NCBI GenBank assembly: GCA_035578175.1
Contig: JAQMRL010000001.1
Span: 187,612,783 to 187,676,782 of the forward strand
Direction of reading: 5' to 3'
Length of the DNA: 64,000 nt
Origin: Catonia carolina
Taxonomy: Eukaryota; Arthropoda; Insecta; Hemiptera; Achilidae
The position numbers and the translations under genes are program-made. The notes below the pieces were generated by a model. That model ran no database searches. It had not been told where the DNA came from and saw only the letters and a program-made list of their open reading frames with translations. Within the stretch, counting starts at the first letter, position 1. Each line of letters starts with the position of its first letter. This document shows, piece after piece, positions 46,038 through 57,257 of the stretch.

Positions 46038-46694
46038 AACCAAAATAAATTTTGGGCGACGAAATAAAGAAAAATTTCCATGAACAATTTGCAAAACACA
46101 ACCCGGAAAAGACTGTTAAAAATTACGCATACATAATGAAATTAGAAAAAAAAACAGCAGATACTATTAAACGGATCATATTTATAAATAAGCAATAATA
46201 ATCCCGCAACTATAAAAGCGAAAGCAGACATTCTTTAACCAAAAGAATGAAATTTGAAAATCGGCAATAACATCTCAATGTAAGAGAATACTACCGTTCC
46301 ATACAGTAGACGAACAAGATTACAAGTCAAACCAGGAAAAAAAGTACATAATTAAATTACAGAATGAAATTCGACTCAGGCTAGAATAGTACAATGGAAA
46401 AACGACAGATAGCGTCAGCTTACGGTGAATAGACCAAAGTAATTTGTACAATCAGAAATACGGCGCCAGAATATGAAACGAGAAATCCAAAACAGGTAAC
46501 GTACTAAAACAAGACGTTACAGACTCCCCCCGCCAAGGACAAACAAAACCTGAAAACAGGCTTTGTTTGGCCAAGCCGAGAGGAACGACGACGATGACTC
46601 ACCACAGCAAAAGGACAACGATCAAACATCATTTGACAAGATTTGGGAAAAAAAAATTTTGGGTGCGCCAGAACCACCGTTTCCCCACTACTAT

Positions 46695-46950
46695 CCGCCC
46701 AACTAAGGGAAGAAGCATGGAGACCCGGAAGCACGAACGACCCTCGAGAGCAAGCATCGAAAGTTTCCGCCCAATAAAGGAAAGAAACTCCGAAACCTCC
46801 CCCCGAGAAGCAGCATCGGAGGCACCCACCCAACTAAGGGGAGGTACCACGACACCCCTCTCCGAGAAGCAATGCTCAAGGAAACCGCCCAACAAAGGGA
46901 AGCACCTCAAGCACCCCTCTCCACAACGCAGCAATGGTACCGGAAGTTGT
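46695..46950 (+). repeat. 59-72-bp minisatellite, four units
   Basis: Units start CC[GA]CCCAACTAAGG at 46695, 46767, 46826 and 46885, with a partial fifth at about 46949. Each ends in a GAGAAGCA.CATC-like block. The apparent frame from 46567 crosses it and is probably not a gene. Confidence 0.8.
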
Positions 46951-48589
46951 CGCCCATACAACAACCCCGATACCACCTAACAGCAAGGTCAAAATCAGGA
47001 AAGCCCCAAAACCAAAATCAAAAAAAAAAAAATATTAGTCAGCGACTACAGACGGCACTAAGGCACAGAAACGCCGAAGCGTAGCAGGGTCCGAGGACAA
47101 AACCTCGAAACACCCGAAAGTCGGATGCACGAAGCAACAGGCCCACAACACCGGGAGAAGTTAAGGACGCCTCCCTAACTCGTCCAAAAAAAAATTTTTT
47201 ACCCACAAAGGGTAAAGGGTAAACAGGGGATTAGGTGTCGGGAACACGGACAACCTAAGGGAAACAACAAACACCCACAAAGGGTAACCATCACAAGGCA
47301 AAAAGGGAATAAAGGGAGGGTAAGGTTTCGGGAAGGGGGCAGGGGAAAAGACAAATCGGGAATCGAAAAGGGTGATCACAAAACTTTCACCTCGACACAA
47401 CAAAACTATCGACCACAACACGGCAACAACCGCCGTACCAGAAGTGGTGATCACAAATGAAGGTAGCTCCGTGTAACATCTGAAAGAAAACCAGCTGACT
47501 GAAGTCGAGACAACAAAATGAAAACAAAAGGCCAAATACAAAAACAGGTACTGGGAAAGCGAAGAGGGACAAGGGGAAAAGGGAGGGAGTCACAAGGACT
47601 TACAAAAGGGGAGGGGCTTGGTCGACCACAAAGGCCACCAACCAAAAGCGGAAAACAAAAACAAAATTCGCACATAGCGACAACCACACTTCGCCACCAG
47701 ACCACAACCAAAGGCAACTAACAGAAAGCTGAAAAAAATTGAAATAGCAAAACACCACAAGACCAAAACAGAAAGAAACACGAGCACCCAACCACTACGA
47801 CACAACAACGAACAACAGCACCAACCTTCCACATCAGGCTTGGTGTGTGTTTCGCACAAAACCTAAAACCAAAACACCTCGGAACACACATCGTCGTGAC
47901 AGTAAATCCAAACACATCAGCTACTCAAAAAAACTGCAAGTCTAAAACAAAATAGTAACATCAAAAAAATTTAGCAGCAGATAAGAAAATATTTGCGAAC
48001 ACCATAACAGCAACTCAGAACAGATCAGCGCCTCGAAAACAAATCAGCCACAAGAAAAAAATTTAACGCTAAAAATATTCAACATCAAAAAAAATTTTAA
48101 CATTAACAATCAGCGACAATAAAACTCGAAACACTAACTACAAAAGGTCAGCAACATTTTTAAAAAAAAATTAATGACTAGAAAATTACAACTCTAAAAG
48201 CAATCAGCTATTCAAAAAAATTTCAAAAAACATTACAAGAAAAGCGATGACAATAAACAACACCAAACAGCTCTAACAGCATCCCACAGCGGCAGTAAAT
48301 CTGAAAATTCTTTACAGCTACTAAAATACATTTTTACTTAAACAAAAATTATAATCATATGCAACAACAACTTGTTTTTTTTTAATGGGTTTTCTTCCTT
48401 TTTTTTGTCAACCCCTGGCCAACCTATCAGTGTGGATAGAGGGGAGGTGACAATTGCTACCAGACATGAGATGCGTCGTCTCATGAAAGGGATTTTTAAT
48501 TTATAAAAGAAGTAGGCTTCGGTAACTTATGTAGCTAATATTAGGGCTCATGGTAACACTCAGGTTAACGTATTCATAACACAATATGA

Positions 48590-48872
48590 ATTTTTTTTAT
48601 ATCCCTAACGTGTGTACGTTGCAATCTGTTCAATTCAGAATTATACGTAACCCCATGACCCAATGAGATGAGGATGATGTGTATGACGAGTAAATGAGGT
48701 GTAGTCTTGTACAGACCCAGGCCGACCATTCCTAAGAGAGTATGGTTAATTGAACCCCAACCATCAAAGAACACCAGTAACCACTGTCGAGTATTCAAAT
48801 CCGTATAAAAGTAACTTAACTACCTTTACTACGATTTGAACCATGACCTTCGTCTATGAGTTTAAAAGAGTA
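48590..48872 (-). repeat. tRNA-headed SINE family T (copy 4)
   Basis: Same tail as the other T copies. The minus strand ends ACGTTAGGGATATAAAAAAA. It lies about 140 bp outside the right end of the 3.5-kb element. Confidence 0.82.
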
Positions 48873-49295
48873 ATATTTTATAATGACCAACGCCTCAAAT
48901 ATATAAAAGAGAAGAAAATTCCAACAAACTTGGAGTTACTATGAAGCAAATACTGCAATAAATTGTTTCACAAAATAAAAAATTAATGGTACGGCTATAC
49001 TGAATTTAGTTTTAATTTAAAATGTGTGCTAACAGTCATTTTTATTACTGAGACAATTTCTCGCGAATTACGGTTACAATTTTATGGTACACTATTCTCA
49101 GGTAAGCTAGTAAAATACATCTGGGTAGACATGTGCTATTGTTTTACAATGCACTATATTCCGAACTCAACACAATATGAAACACAGTGAAGGTTTTTAT
49201 GTAACTTGTCTAGTAGTAAAAAACTGGACATAAAATCGGCATTAATCAAAATATCAAAATAATTATATTGTAGTAATTCATGACACTATAAAAAA

Positions 49296-50222
49296 AAATC
49301 TGGTGTGAAACACTCACACAACTTTCTCTTGCCAATGCAAATAATTAACAATAAACCTAACATTAGTATTAAAACATTAGAAATAAACAAAAAACTAACC
49401 TCAAAAAACATTAGTGAAATACGCAAAATTAAAATCGACCTCAGTTTGGCTTAAAAATACGGAAAATCGCCCATTCACGCTAAACTAGGCACTGTACAAA
49501 AAAATGCTTAAAATAAAAGTTTTAGATCTCTTAATTTCCTATAAATTTTATTATATACACTTTTGTCGTAAAATGCATTCTAAGGCCGAAATCTTTAAAA
49601 AAATCGATTTTTCACACGTTTTCGTGAGAAAAAAACAGAAAATCGCAAATTACCGCTAAACTAAGCGTTATACAAAAAAATGTTTGAAATAAAAGTTGTA
49701 GAATTTTACATTCTCTACAACTTTTATTATATAACGTTTTGCGCTAAAATGCATATTAAAGCCGCAATCTTAAAAAGAAAATGTTTTTACGTAAAAACAG
49801 CCTCACGCAGAATTTCAGCAAACATGGCGCCTATTCTATCTTTTAAAGAATAAAAAATTGAGTAAATGAGGCGATTTAAAAAAAAATCGTAGGACCAGTT
49901 TTTGAGAAAATCGCAAAAATGTGAAAAATTATACGAATAAACTACTACTTCTGGTTGACCGATTTTGATGAAAATGTTCGTCTCAGGTCCGGTAGTGGTA
50001 TGTAACTTAAGTTTCAAGTTTCAAGTTCGTACGATGTTCCGTTCTTGAGATATTTTGCGCGCACACACACAAACACACACACAGACCAATCGCTAAAAAT
50101 ATGTTTTTTGGGTTCAGGGGGTCTGAAAACGTATAGATCCGGTGAAAACTCGATTTCGAAAAATCGACATGAAAACAATACTTTCCTTCCTATATTATAT
50201 TCATATAGGCAAGAGAAAGTAA
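49296..50222 (-). mobile_element. Helentron/HINE-like element (copy 6)
   Basis: Complete, with both core units, a short CA tract (50059-50083), and intact GGCAAGAGAAAGT and CTGGTGTGAAACACTCACAC ends. Confidence 0.82.
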
Positions 50223-50619
50223 AAAACAAAAAGTTACATAACTGATTTATGTAACTTTTATTTGTTTAGTTTAAAATTCTTCTATTAAAAATAATCTATT
50301 GATTTGCAATTAAATGGTTATCTTATGAAATAACTAAATTACGTATTAAATAGTTACTATTTTACAAACAGAAGTAGGCCTTTCCTTTGTTATTAAGAAT
50401 ACATCATTAATTTTCACCTTATTCGATTGAAAGGTTTAAATCATTTCAGTTTATTGGCATAAAATTCAATTAAATTACCTAATAACTGGATCTGGAGCTC
50501 GATCGACTCAATACAATACTATTAAGCCGAAGGTTACTGAGTTGATTCCCAGATCGTGGTTGTTCTTAAGATAATTCAAATTGGCTGTCGTTATTAATAA
50601 GTTGATACTGGTAAAATAT

Positions 50620-51331
50620 TGTGACAATATCAGAAAGGAAAGAGTGTTCGAGAATTTACGAGACTTTAAAAATGTTAACGTAAATAATAAGAGTGATGAA
50701 TAAAGCGTCAAAGAAATAGTTATTAAGGGTCTTTTGTACTCAGGTAGACTAGCCTATTGTTGTACGGGTATTGTGAAAGAGTGGGTACCTATTAGATAAT
50801 TGGCCTTTATGTTACACCTTTTATTCAGTCTAATTTGTTTACAGTTTGTTAAGATTTATCCAGAAGCCGTCAGAAGGATTTTGTACTTTTATTGTAATAT
50901 CGAAAATCTCTGTCCTTCTGGTGACTTCCGTAGCGTCTTGTATGTAAGGAGCCCCGAGTTCGGTCCTGATTCAGTATTTGATCTATCTTAGACGAGTGTA
51001 CATTGCGTAGTACTTAACGGTTACGTTTGGAGCAGGCCAGCGTTACTGTGAATTACTTTCTATTGTTTAACGTTTATTTACTCTGTATCAATTCTGTAAG
51101 TAGTATTAAGTAAATTAGTTAAGTTATTTATTGTTATAAGTCAATTATAATTAGTTTGTTATTTGTTAGGTAATTTAATTGCAATTTACTAGTTATTTTA
51201 CTAGTTAACTGTTATGTCACTTATTGAATTGTAATTTTTAATTGTAATAAGTAATTGTAATTTTAAACTTTAGTGTGTTAATTATTTAATTTACCCAGAT
51301 CCCGAAACAAACCTTAGAGTAAAGTGTGACA
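50620..51331 (+). mobile_element. Solo-LTR-like repeat (copy 2)
   Basis: Starts TGTGACAATAT and ends GTGTGACA, flanked by ATAT and ATAC. Similar throughout to 4246-4904 and in the same orientation; 712 bp against 659 bp. Confidence 0.6.
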
Positions 51332-51930
51332 ATACATTCACCCGAAAAAATTATTTTCGATATTACTGTATATGGAATGAACTATTCTAGTAATACTAAG
51401 ATGTTATCTAATTAATCAATTTGTTGTAATGTCTTTTTTATTTTTGATGCAAAATCAAAGTTTAATTTAACTAATTTTTAGGGCTGTACTGATGTAATTA
51501 TTTAATACTATATGATTTTATAGAAATTAAAAAAAAATACTAGCCTTTTATAGAAATAAACTAAAATTAGAAATGGACTGCTAAGAGAAAAGAAGAAAAT
51601 ACACGATAAAATTAATTTATTTTAAGTTTTAGCTAAAATGTCCTATGTTCATATCCCAAAACGGTTTTTTATCTAAACTTTTTGATTGGAACTGTACAAA
51701 AACTGCACAACGACCAAATCGTTGACAAACAATGAATAAAAAAAGTAAAAATGACACAACATTGAAAAATTAAAATTAATGTCCATTGACAAAGTTTTAC
51801 TATTCACAAAGACGAGAAAGAAAAACTAGTAGGTATTTAAAAACACACTTCTACAAGAAATTATATTAAAAAAGGATAGCTATGAACTTAAAGATTTAAA
51901 AACATGACTTTTTTGAAAAAACGTTTTTAA

Positions 51931-52483
51931 CCCTTTATAGGGCAGTACTATGGGGGAAAATACATATGTTGTGAACTGTTAAATTTTGCTGTACAGGGAC
52001 TTGATTAATGTATTTTTAGCGTCAGAGCAGTAAGATATTTCTTTGTTTTGATATTAAGCCTTGGTATGTACACTTACCAAGGAACGTTTATTGAAACTAA
52101 AATCACATTATTTTTAGTGGTAAGAATGCTTATTAAAACAACTTTTTGTACTATATAACTAAATAATGTGTAGAATAACTTATCTTAACTTTATATTGGC
52201 ATGAATGCTTACTTTTTCGTAAAAAACTAGAATTTTCTAAGCACTCTACGAAAGTAACAACAAAACAACTCGGTAGCGTACGCTGTTATGAATCTTTACC
52301 ACATTCGTGCAACTCACGAAGAAAATGGTAGCTGGGCGTAATTTCAAAATGTGAACACCCTACTTACAAGAGAACATCTATAACACCATAAAATGCCAAT
52401 ACGATTCAACTGCATAGCTTATTCTTTAATAAAATTGACCTTATTGCCAGTGGTAAGTATACTTACCAAAGACCTATAAAGGG
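51931..52483. mobile_element. piggyBac-type MITE (copy 2), 553 bp
   Basis: Left flank TTAA (51927-51930), right flank TGAA (one change from TTAA). Inverted ends CCCTTTATAGG.C on both sides. The same length as copy 1. The palindrome GGTAAGTATACTTACC lies near the right end and a decayed one near the left. Confidence 0.88.
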
Positions 52484-53044
52484 TGAAAGGTCACATCAGT
52501 GGTCCCTACTACATCTTATTTCTAATCTTCGGTGTAAGAATCTTTCTGAATATATATAATATTTGAATTAATTACTTTTTTAACGTAATTTATTATAGAA
52601 TTTGGTGTATCAGAGTTAACCGGTGTTTTTCTTCAAAGATATATTAAGATCATAATAAAAACTTTAATTTGAGAATTTTTAGTAAGGTGTGTCTATGATT
52701 AGGCAAGGCATTTATATTGGAAGGGTAATATTTTTTTTCTTAGGTTGCTTGGTTCTGCACTGACAAAAATTTGTAACAGATACATCCGTATGGGCATTAA
52801 AGTATTCTGTAAATATTAATTTTAGTATTTATGTAACTTTTAGTTAATTTATCTTAGTTTTTTAATGCCGAAACTTCGTTTTTAAAATACATAAGATCGA
52901 TTTGAAAAGATTTGAGATTAAATAAAATTTACTTTTGAAAATTTACTTTCAAGAATAGGAAATTGGTAAACTTTAAATAAACTATAGGCATACAGACATC
53001 ATGGTTTCATGATTTGGAGATTTTGTTTTAGGTATTCAGTGTCA

Positions 53045-53335
53045 GAAACGCATTAGAGTTCCCAAGAGTACAAATGGAAGGAGGGGATAGAAGCGATAGG
53101 GATAAAGCAGGATAATCAAATCCAAAGGCAATTAAACAGTCCCGCCGTATACGTACGTGAATCCTTACACCCTTTCCATTTAGTCTGTCGGGAGTGAGGT
53201 AAATTGTGGTATGCAGTGAGCGGTTAGAAGGGCTTAGAGAGCTGTAGGAGGAGAGATGAGTTTAAACCACTCCGAATATCCTAACCCAATACTCACTCAT
53301 TCGTTCATCCCGATGGCGCTTCTGTAATCATGTTT
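53045..53335. promoter_or_regulatory. GC-richer, purine-rich island, candidate regulatory element
   Basis: Complex, non-repetitive sequence (GGAAGGAGGGGATAGAAGCG, TCCCGCCGTATACGTACGTG) in an AT-rich setting, with no coding frame. Function not shown. Confidence 0.25.
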
Positions 53336-54715
53336 CAATTTAATTTCTGGAATATGATAACATTTATCCAATTAATAAAACCGAAAAAGTACGATGAACA
53401 TGAAGAGGAGTTTTGCTCTTAATTTTCAGTCTCCAGTTTATGATGTGTAAATAAAACGGAACAGTTCAGGTTTTTTAATCACATTAGATCGTTAAATAAT
53501 GGTGGTCATATATAGTCTCATTTTTATCTCTTTAGTTCAACCAAACGAAAAAATACTACTGAAGATAAAACAGGTAATTTATAATAAAGTCCGCTTTACA
53601 AAATGAAAAAGAACTGTTGTATTTTTTGTAAAGGCAAATGAACACCTAAGCATCATGAATTTTACTTTACTGGTTTCGATTTTTAACCGATCGCATAATG
53701 CCGTAAAATTTAGATAAAACAGAATTAGGCTACACATGGATTAAATTTGATTAACTTAAGATGATAAATTTTGATTCATTAAGAAATAAATAAATAATTT
53801 ACAAAAATGTATAAAGAATATTATTTTTTGTCTAATTTAAAATCTTCATGTTAATATAAAAAATAATTTCTTTTTGTTGATTATTATATTAAGAAACCCC
53901 TAGTTAAAAACATTTAATAAGAGAGGTCAATATCTTAATCCTACACATAATTGATTACTAGTCAAAATTTGGGATCGTTTATTTATCAAACAATTGTGAG
54001 AAGCAGTGGTGAAGTTCAAATGGGGTTCCCTTAAGTTCACCCAGAAAACAGCAAGAATTTACCTCTCACATTTTTTCTATACTAATGATCTCTCCGCAGG
54101 TTTTGACACGGTTAGTAGCCCACGCTTTAATATTTAAAGTATGGACGGATAAAATTTTGTTATAATATGCTTTGTATAAATAGCATTACCATTTGTTAAG
54201 TTAGTTGGAAATATTAAAAGATTGGGTGAATTTTGTTTGATAAATTGAACATAACTTACAATTTGTCCACGTAGGGACATTAAGTAAACGGTTTCACAAA
54301 AGTAAGTTTATTGTTTGCAGAGTACCCAGTGGTACATCTTCACAACACAGAAGAAAATTTAATTCGGAGCTCCTATATAATTAATAGCATATCTTCCATA
54401 TTCTTTTGTGAAGCCTATGCTATATACAAAACTACGGATATTGTCAAAAAATTAGAATTAATAAAAATTTAAAACTTTCATAATATTAAAAATAGGTCGG
54501 TTAGATGATTTTTCCCGCTAATTCGTTGAGTAGTGCTGTTACGATTTAGTAGATTGATTGTTTCATTATAAAGATGTTGTTCCAATTTAATTTTGTAGTT
54601 CTTGCTTTGTTTTGAAATTTGTTCATGTACTGATTCATTTGTACTGTAATCGATTTCATGTTGATGAAGTAGTTGTAGTTTTACTATGTACAATGGAGAG
54701 TTCGTACGTATGAAT

Positions 54716-55045
54716 TTAGACTGGAATCTCCAGGATCTCGATATTGCTGATATTGACTGTTTCCCACAGGTACGAGCCAGGAGGTAGCTTGACGGCATCA
54801 ACCCCGCAAACGAAAATCCAAATTTCATACCAGACCGCGGGTTTCTGGTTCAATTCTCCAGACTCAACCCTTTGAAAACATCTCGAGGCACAGTCTTCCG
54901 AACGAAAATCCTGGCTATGTGCCTGATTCTCCATAACCAACAAGTTGAATTCCGTAAGTCCATACAGGTTTAAATATCTCAGCCCTTCAAAAAAATCTTG
55001 GTTTTCCATAACTGGATTCCGCAAATCCACACAGGTTTAAATATA
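54716..55045 (-). other. Unclassified complex segment with short duplication
   Basis: A minus-strand frame stays open for 104 codons (MDLRNPVMENQDFFEGLRYL..), with two diverged units of about 65 bp sharing TTTAAACCTGT.TGGA and TTATGGA.AA. On the plus strand TTTCTGGTTCAATTCTCC resembles a B-box. No protein family recognised; a decayed repeat is more likely than a gene. Confidence 0.3.
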
Positions 55046-56024
55046 ATTTAGTAAATTATCAACTGGGTGAAATTAAAATAGGAAAGTTTCAATTTTCAAG
55101 GCTATCAACTATTTAGTCTCCTTGAACGCAGCAGTAATTTCATCCGATCTCAACGTAGTAGTTTATGCAAAAAATGCGTAAGAACCTTACTTTGCCTACG
55201 TGTTTGGCTTCAAAATATCAGCTGAAAACTGATTTTTAGTGGGAAAATCCAACCTTGATTACAGTGATGGTGATCTGTTTAATAGGTTCCTTTGTAGTAT
55301 GAATTTATATTAGTAAATTTTTTATAACATTGTGGAATAAAGTGCCATAAATAATTAAACAGTTGTTATGAGATACTTAATTACGAAATAATTTACGTAT
55401 TAATACATAATTTACTCTACTTTAATTGGCTATTAAAAGTAGCCTGTAATTAGAAGGTCTTTAGTAGATTTAAACTTTTTGGCAGGATTTAAATTGAGTA
55501 ACTTGATATGATTTAATCCTGTAATAAATGAAATACAACTGGAGTGAGCGGGGTCAACTAATTTAATGTCGCTTAATTTAATCGTAAAGCAGCTTTATCT
55601 ACCCTTAGGTCTAGTCCGACTCGTCAGACTACCTGTTCTTCAACTGAATCCTTGTTACCCGTACCCTACCCAATTAATTGCTATAACATTAGTAATCTTG
55701 TTAGACACGCCAGAAGTGTTCAAATAATTTAAAATAATTTCTAATTTTCAGTTCATTTGTAGCCTGAAGGTACTTAACAGAAATAAATTGAGACGCAAAA
55801 TTAACAGACTAGTGGGATAACAAATTTGCATAATTAGTTTTAAAATGTTTAGAAAATGTTTCCGTACTTACTTTATGCTATTAGTATTGTTTTAAAATAG
55901 ATTCACCACGTCAGGATTTTTAGAAAAGTTTGGAAACGAAATTAAGTTGTAACAATGTTTTAAAGTAGTTTCGTTTCTTTTACAAAAGAAATGAATACCG
56001 TACTACTACGTATTAGGTACTTAT

Positions 56025-56410
56025 CGTTGTTTAGGTCAACAGCCAAAAGGCTGGTTTGAACCTCCAGAGGTTTTACTAAGTAAACACGAGCAGTGAGGTG
56101 GTTTACATTTGCCTTCCTCACTGAGTGGAAAAGAATGCTTAACAGTACGCCAGGCCCTCCGAAAAACACCTACCTTCCACCCTGCAGATGACAACTTCAC
56201 TTCATTCACCACAGGGTCTGGCTGTAGAATGATGAAATTCATTACTTGAGGAGATAACTCTGACTAGTATCTTTTACATTTCTACCCCTTCGGTTCTTAA
56301 ATGCTTCAGTCATATAATTGGCAGAACATTTGATAAGAAACAGAACTATTTTTTGTAGCCCTGGAACTAACAGAGCAAGTGCAATTAATTTAACACTCCA
56401 CCTGCCTGCT
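56025..56410 (-). mobile_element. Retroposon family P (copy 8)
   Basis: Nearly full length. The minus strand ends GGCTGTTGACCTAAACAACG and begins with the CAGGTGGAGTGTTAAATTAA block. Its MNFII.QPDPVVNEVK frame is preserved but shifted later. Confidence 0.87.
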
Positions 56411-56879
56411 ACGGGCCAAGGTACTTATCATGGAAATACAATTTGTTTTCTTTTATTGTTACCCCCAAAAATATTTCGAATAGCTCACATAAATGATAAA
56501 CTTATTTAAAAGTTTTCATATTGTGGCTTTATTGTAAAACCCGAATATTTTTATAGCTGTGTTAAATAAAAGTGAATGATGGAAGAAAAACAATACACTA
56601 AAAATTTCATACTTTACTCACACGAAAAATTGAGTAGGCTTACTTATTATATTTTAGATATGTATTGGGTACAGAAAGTCTTCTTTTGTATTTAACGATT
56701 GGATAAATTAAATGACCCGAGGTAATTAATGATCTAAGAGAAAATTAGGAAAACTAGGGTAGGAATCTTACCCAATTAGTTATTAATTAGTTAGTCGTTA
56801 CCTTGAGCAGGTAACGACTATTATACTTTATTATACTGGGTTTTATTGACTCACATTTATTAGTAGTATAAATAATATG

Positions 56880-57257
56880 TAACTCCGCCATTGCCGGTCG
56901 CAAGCCCGGGACTTATCTCGCAAGTGATGAGGAAGGAGGAGCGGGAGGAGTAACACCTCGTTAAAAAACCAGGGTCCATCTGGCTCCGGATGGTAGCACC
57001 ATGTAAGGGCCCCTGCCTAGGGTTACTAGGTGAAAACCGGCCAACGGTCTCGAAGGCGGATGAGGAAAAGATTCCCAACGGTGGAGAGGGCGGAAGAACC
57101 TAGGGAGTAAACCCGAAGGAAATCCAGGGTGGGCGAAGCTCTGTAAACTGTGGAAGTAGTTTGCCTAGGAGAAGAAAACTCTACACAAATTACCTGGCCC
57201 TCCAGGTTGGGGGTTGAATGGTTGGGCTAGCGCCCTGACATTCACAAAAATCTCTAC
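56880..57257 (+). mobile_element. Probable 5' untranslated region of the RTE-type LINE
   Basis: A GC-richer stretch directly before the polymerase frame, with CCTGGCCCTCCAGG (a short hairpin) and TTGGGGGTTGAATGGTTGGG. The last in-frame stop before the ORF is TAG at 57228-57230. Confidence 0.6.

Larger units (their letters stand above)
44927..48452. mobile_element. 3526-bp element with 106-bp terminal inverted repeats and T-poor interior
   Basis: Left TIR 44927-45032 and right TIR 48347-48452 are inverted copies that differ at a single visible position (TGTCACC[A/T]CCCCTCTATCC). ATTG flanks both ends (44923-44926 and 48453-48456), a 4-bp target duplication. Ends TGTCA..TGACA and a 4-bp duplication match the TGTNR/4-bp rule described for Ginger-type DNA transposons (family knowledge; assignment is inference). 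The interior is rich in A and C and very poor in T on the plus strand over about 45.8-48.3 kb. It holds two minisatellites and no recognisable transposase on either strand, so it looks non-autonomous. Near-identity of the TIRs suggests a young insertion. Confidence 0.85.
52488..56020. other. Stretch without recognised gene
   Basis: Apart from the islands at 53045 and 54716, nothing recognisable. AT-rich throughout. Confidence 0.5.

Noticed and set aside
46504..47915. Several open frames on both strands inside the 3.5-kb element
   Set aside because: They arise from the extreme T-poor composition, which removes stop codons. They cross minisatellites, overlap in many frames and match no family I know.
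54716..55030. 104-codon minus-strand frame as a host exon
   Set aside because: It contains an internal decayed duplication and a B-box-like block, and shows no known domain and no convincing splice sites.
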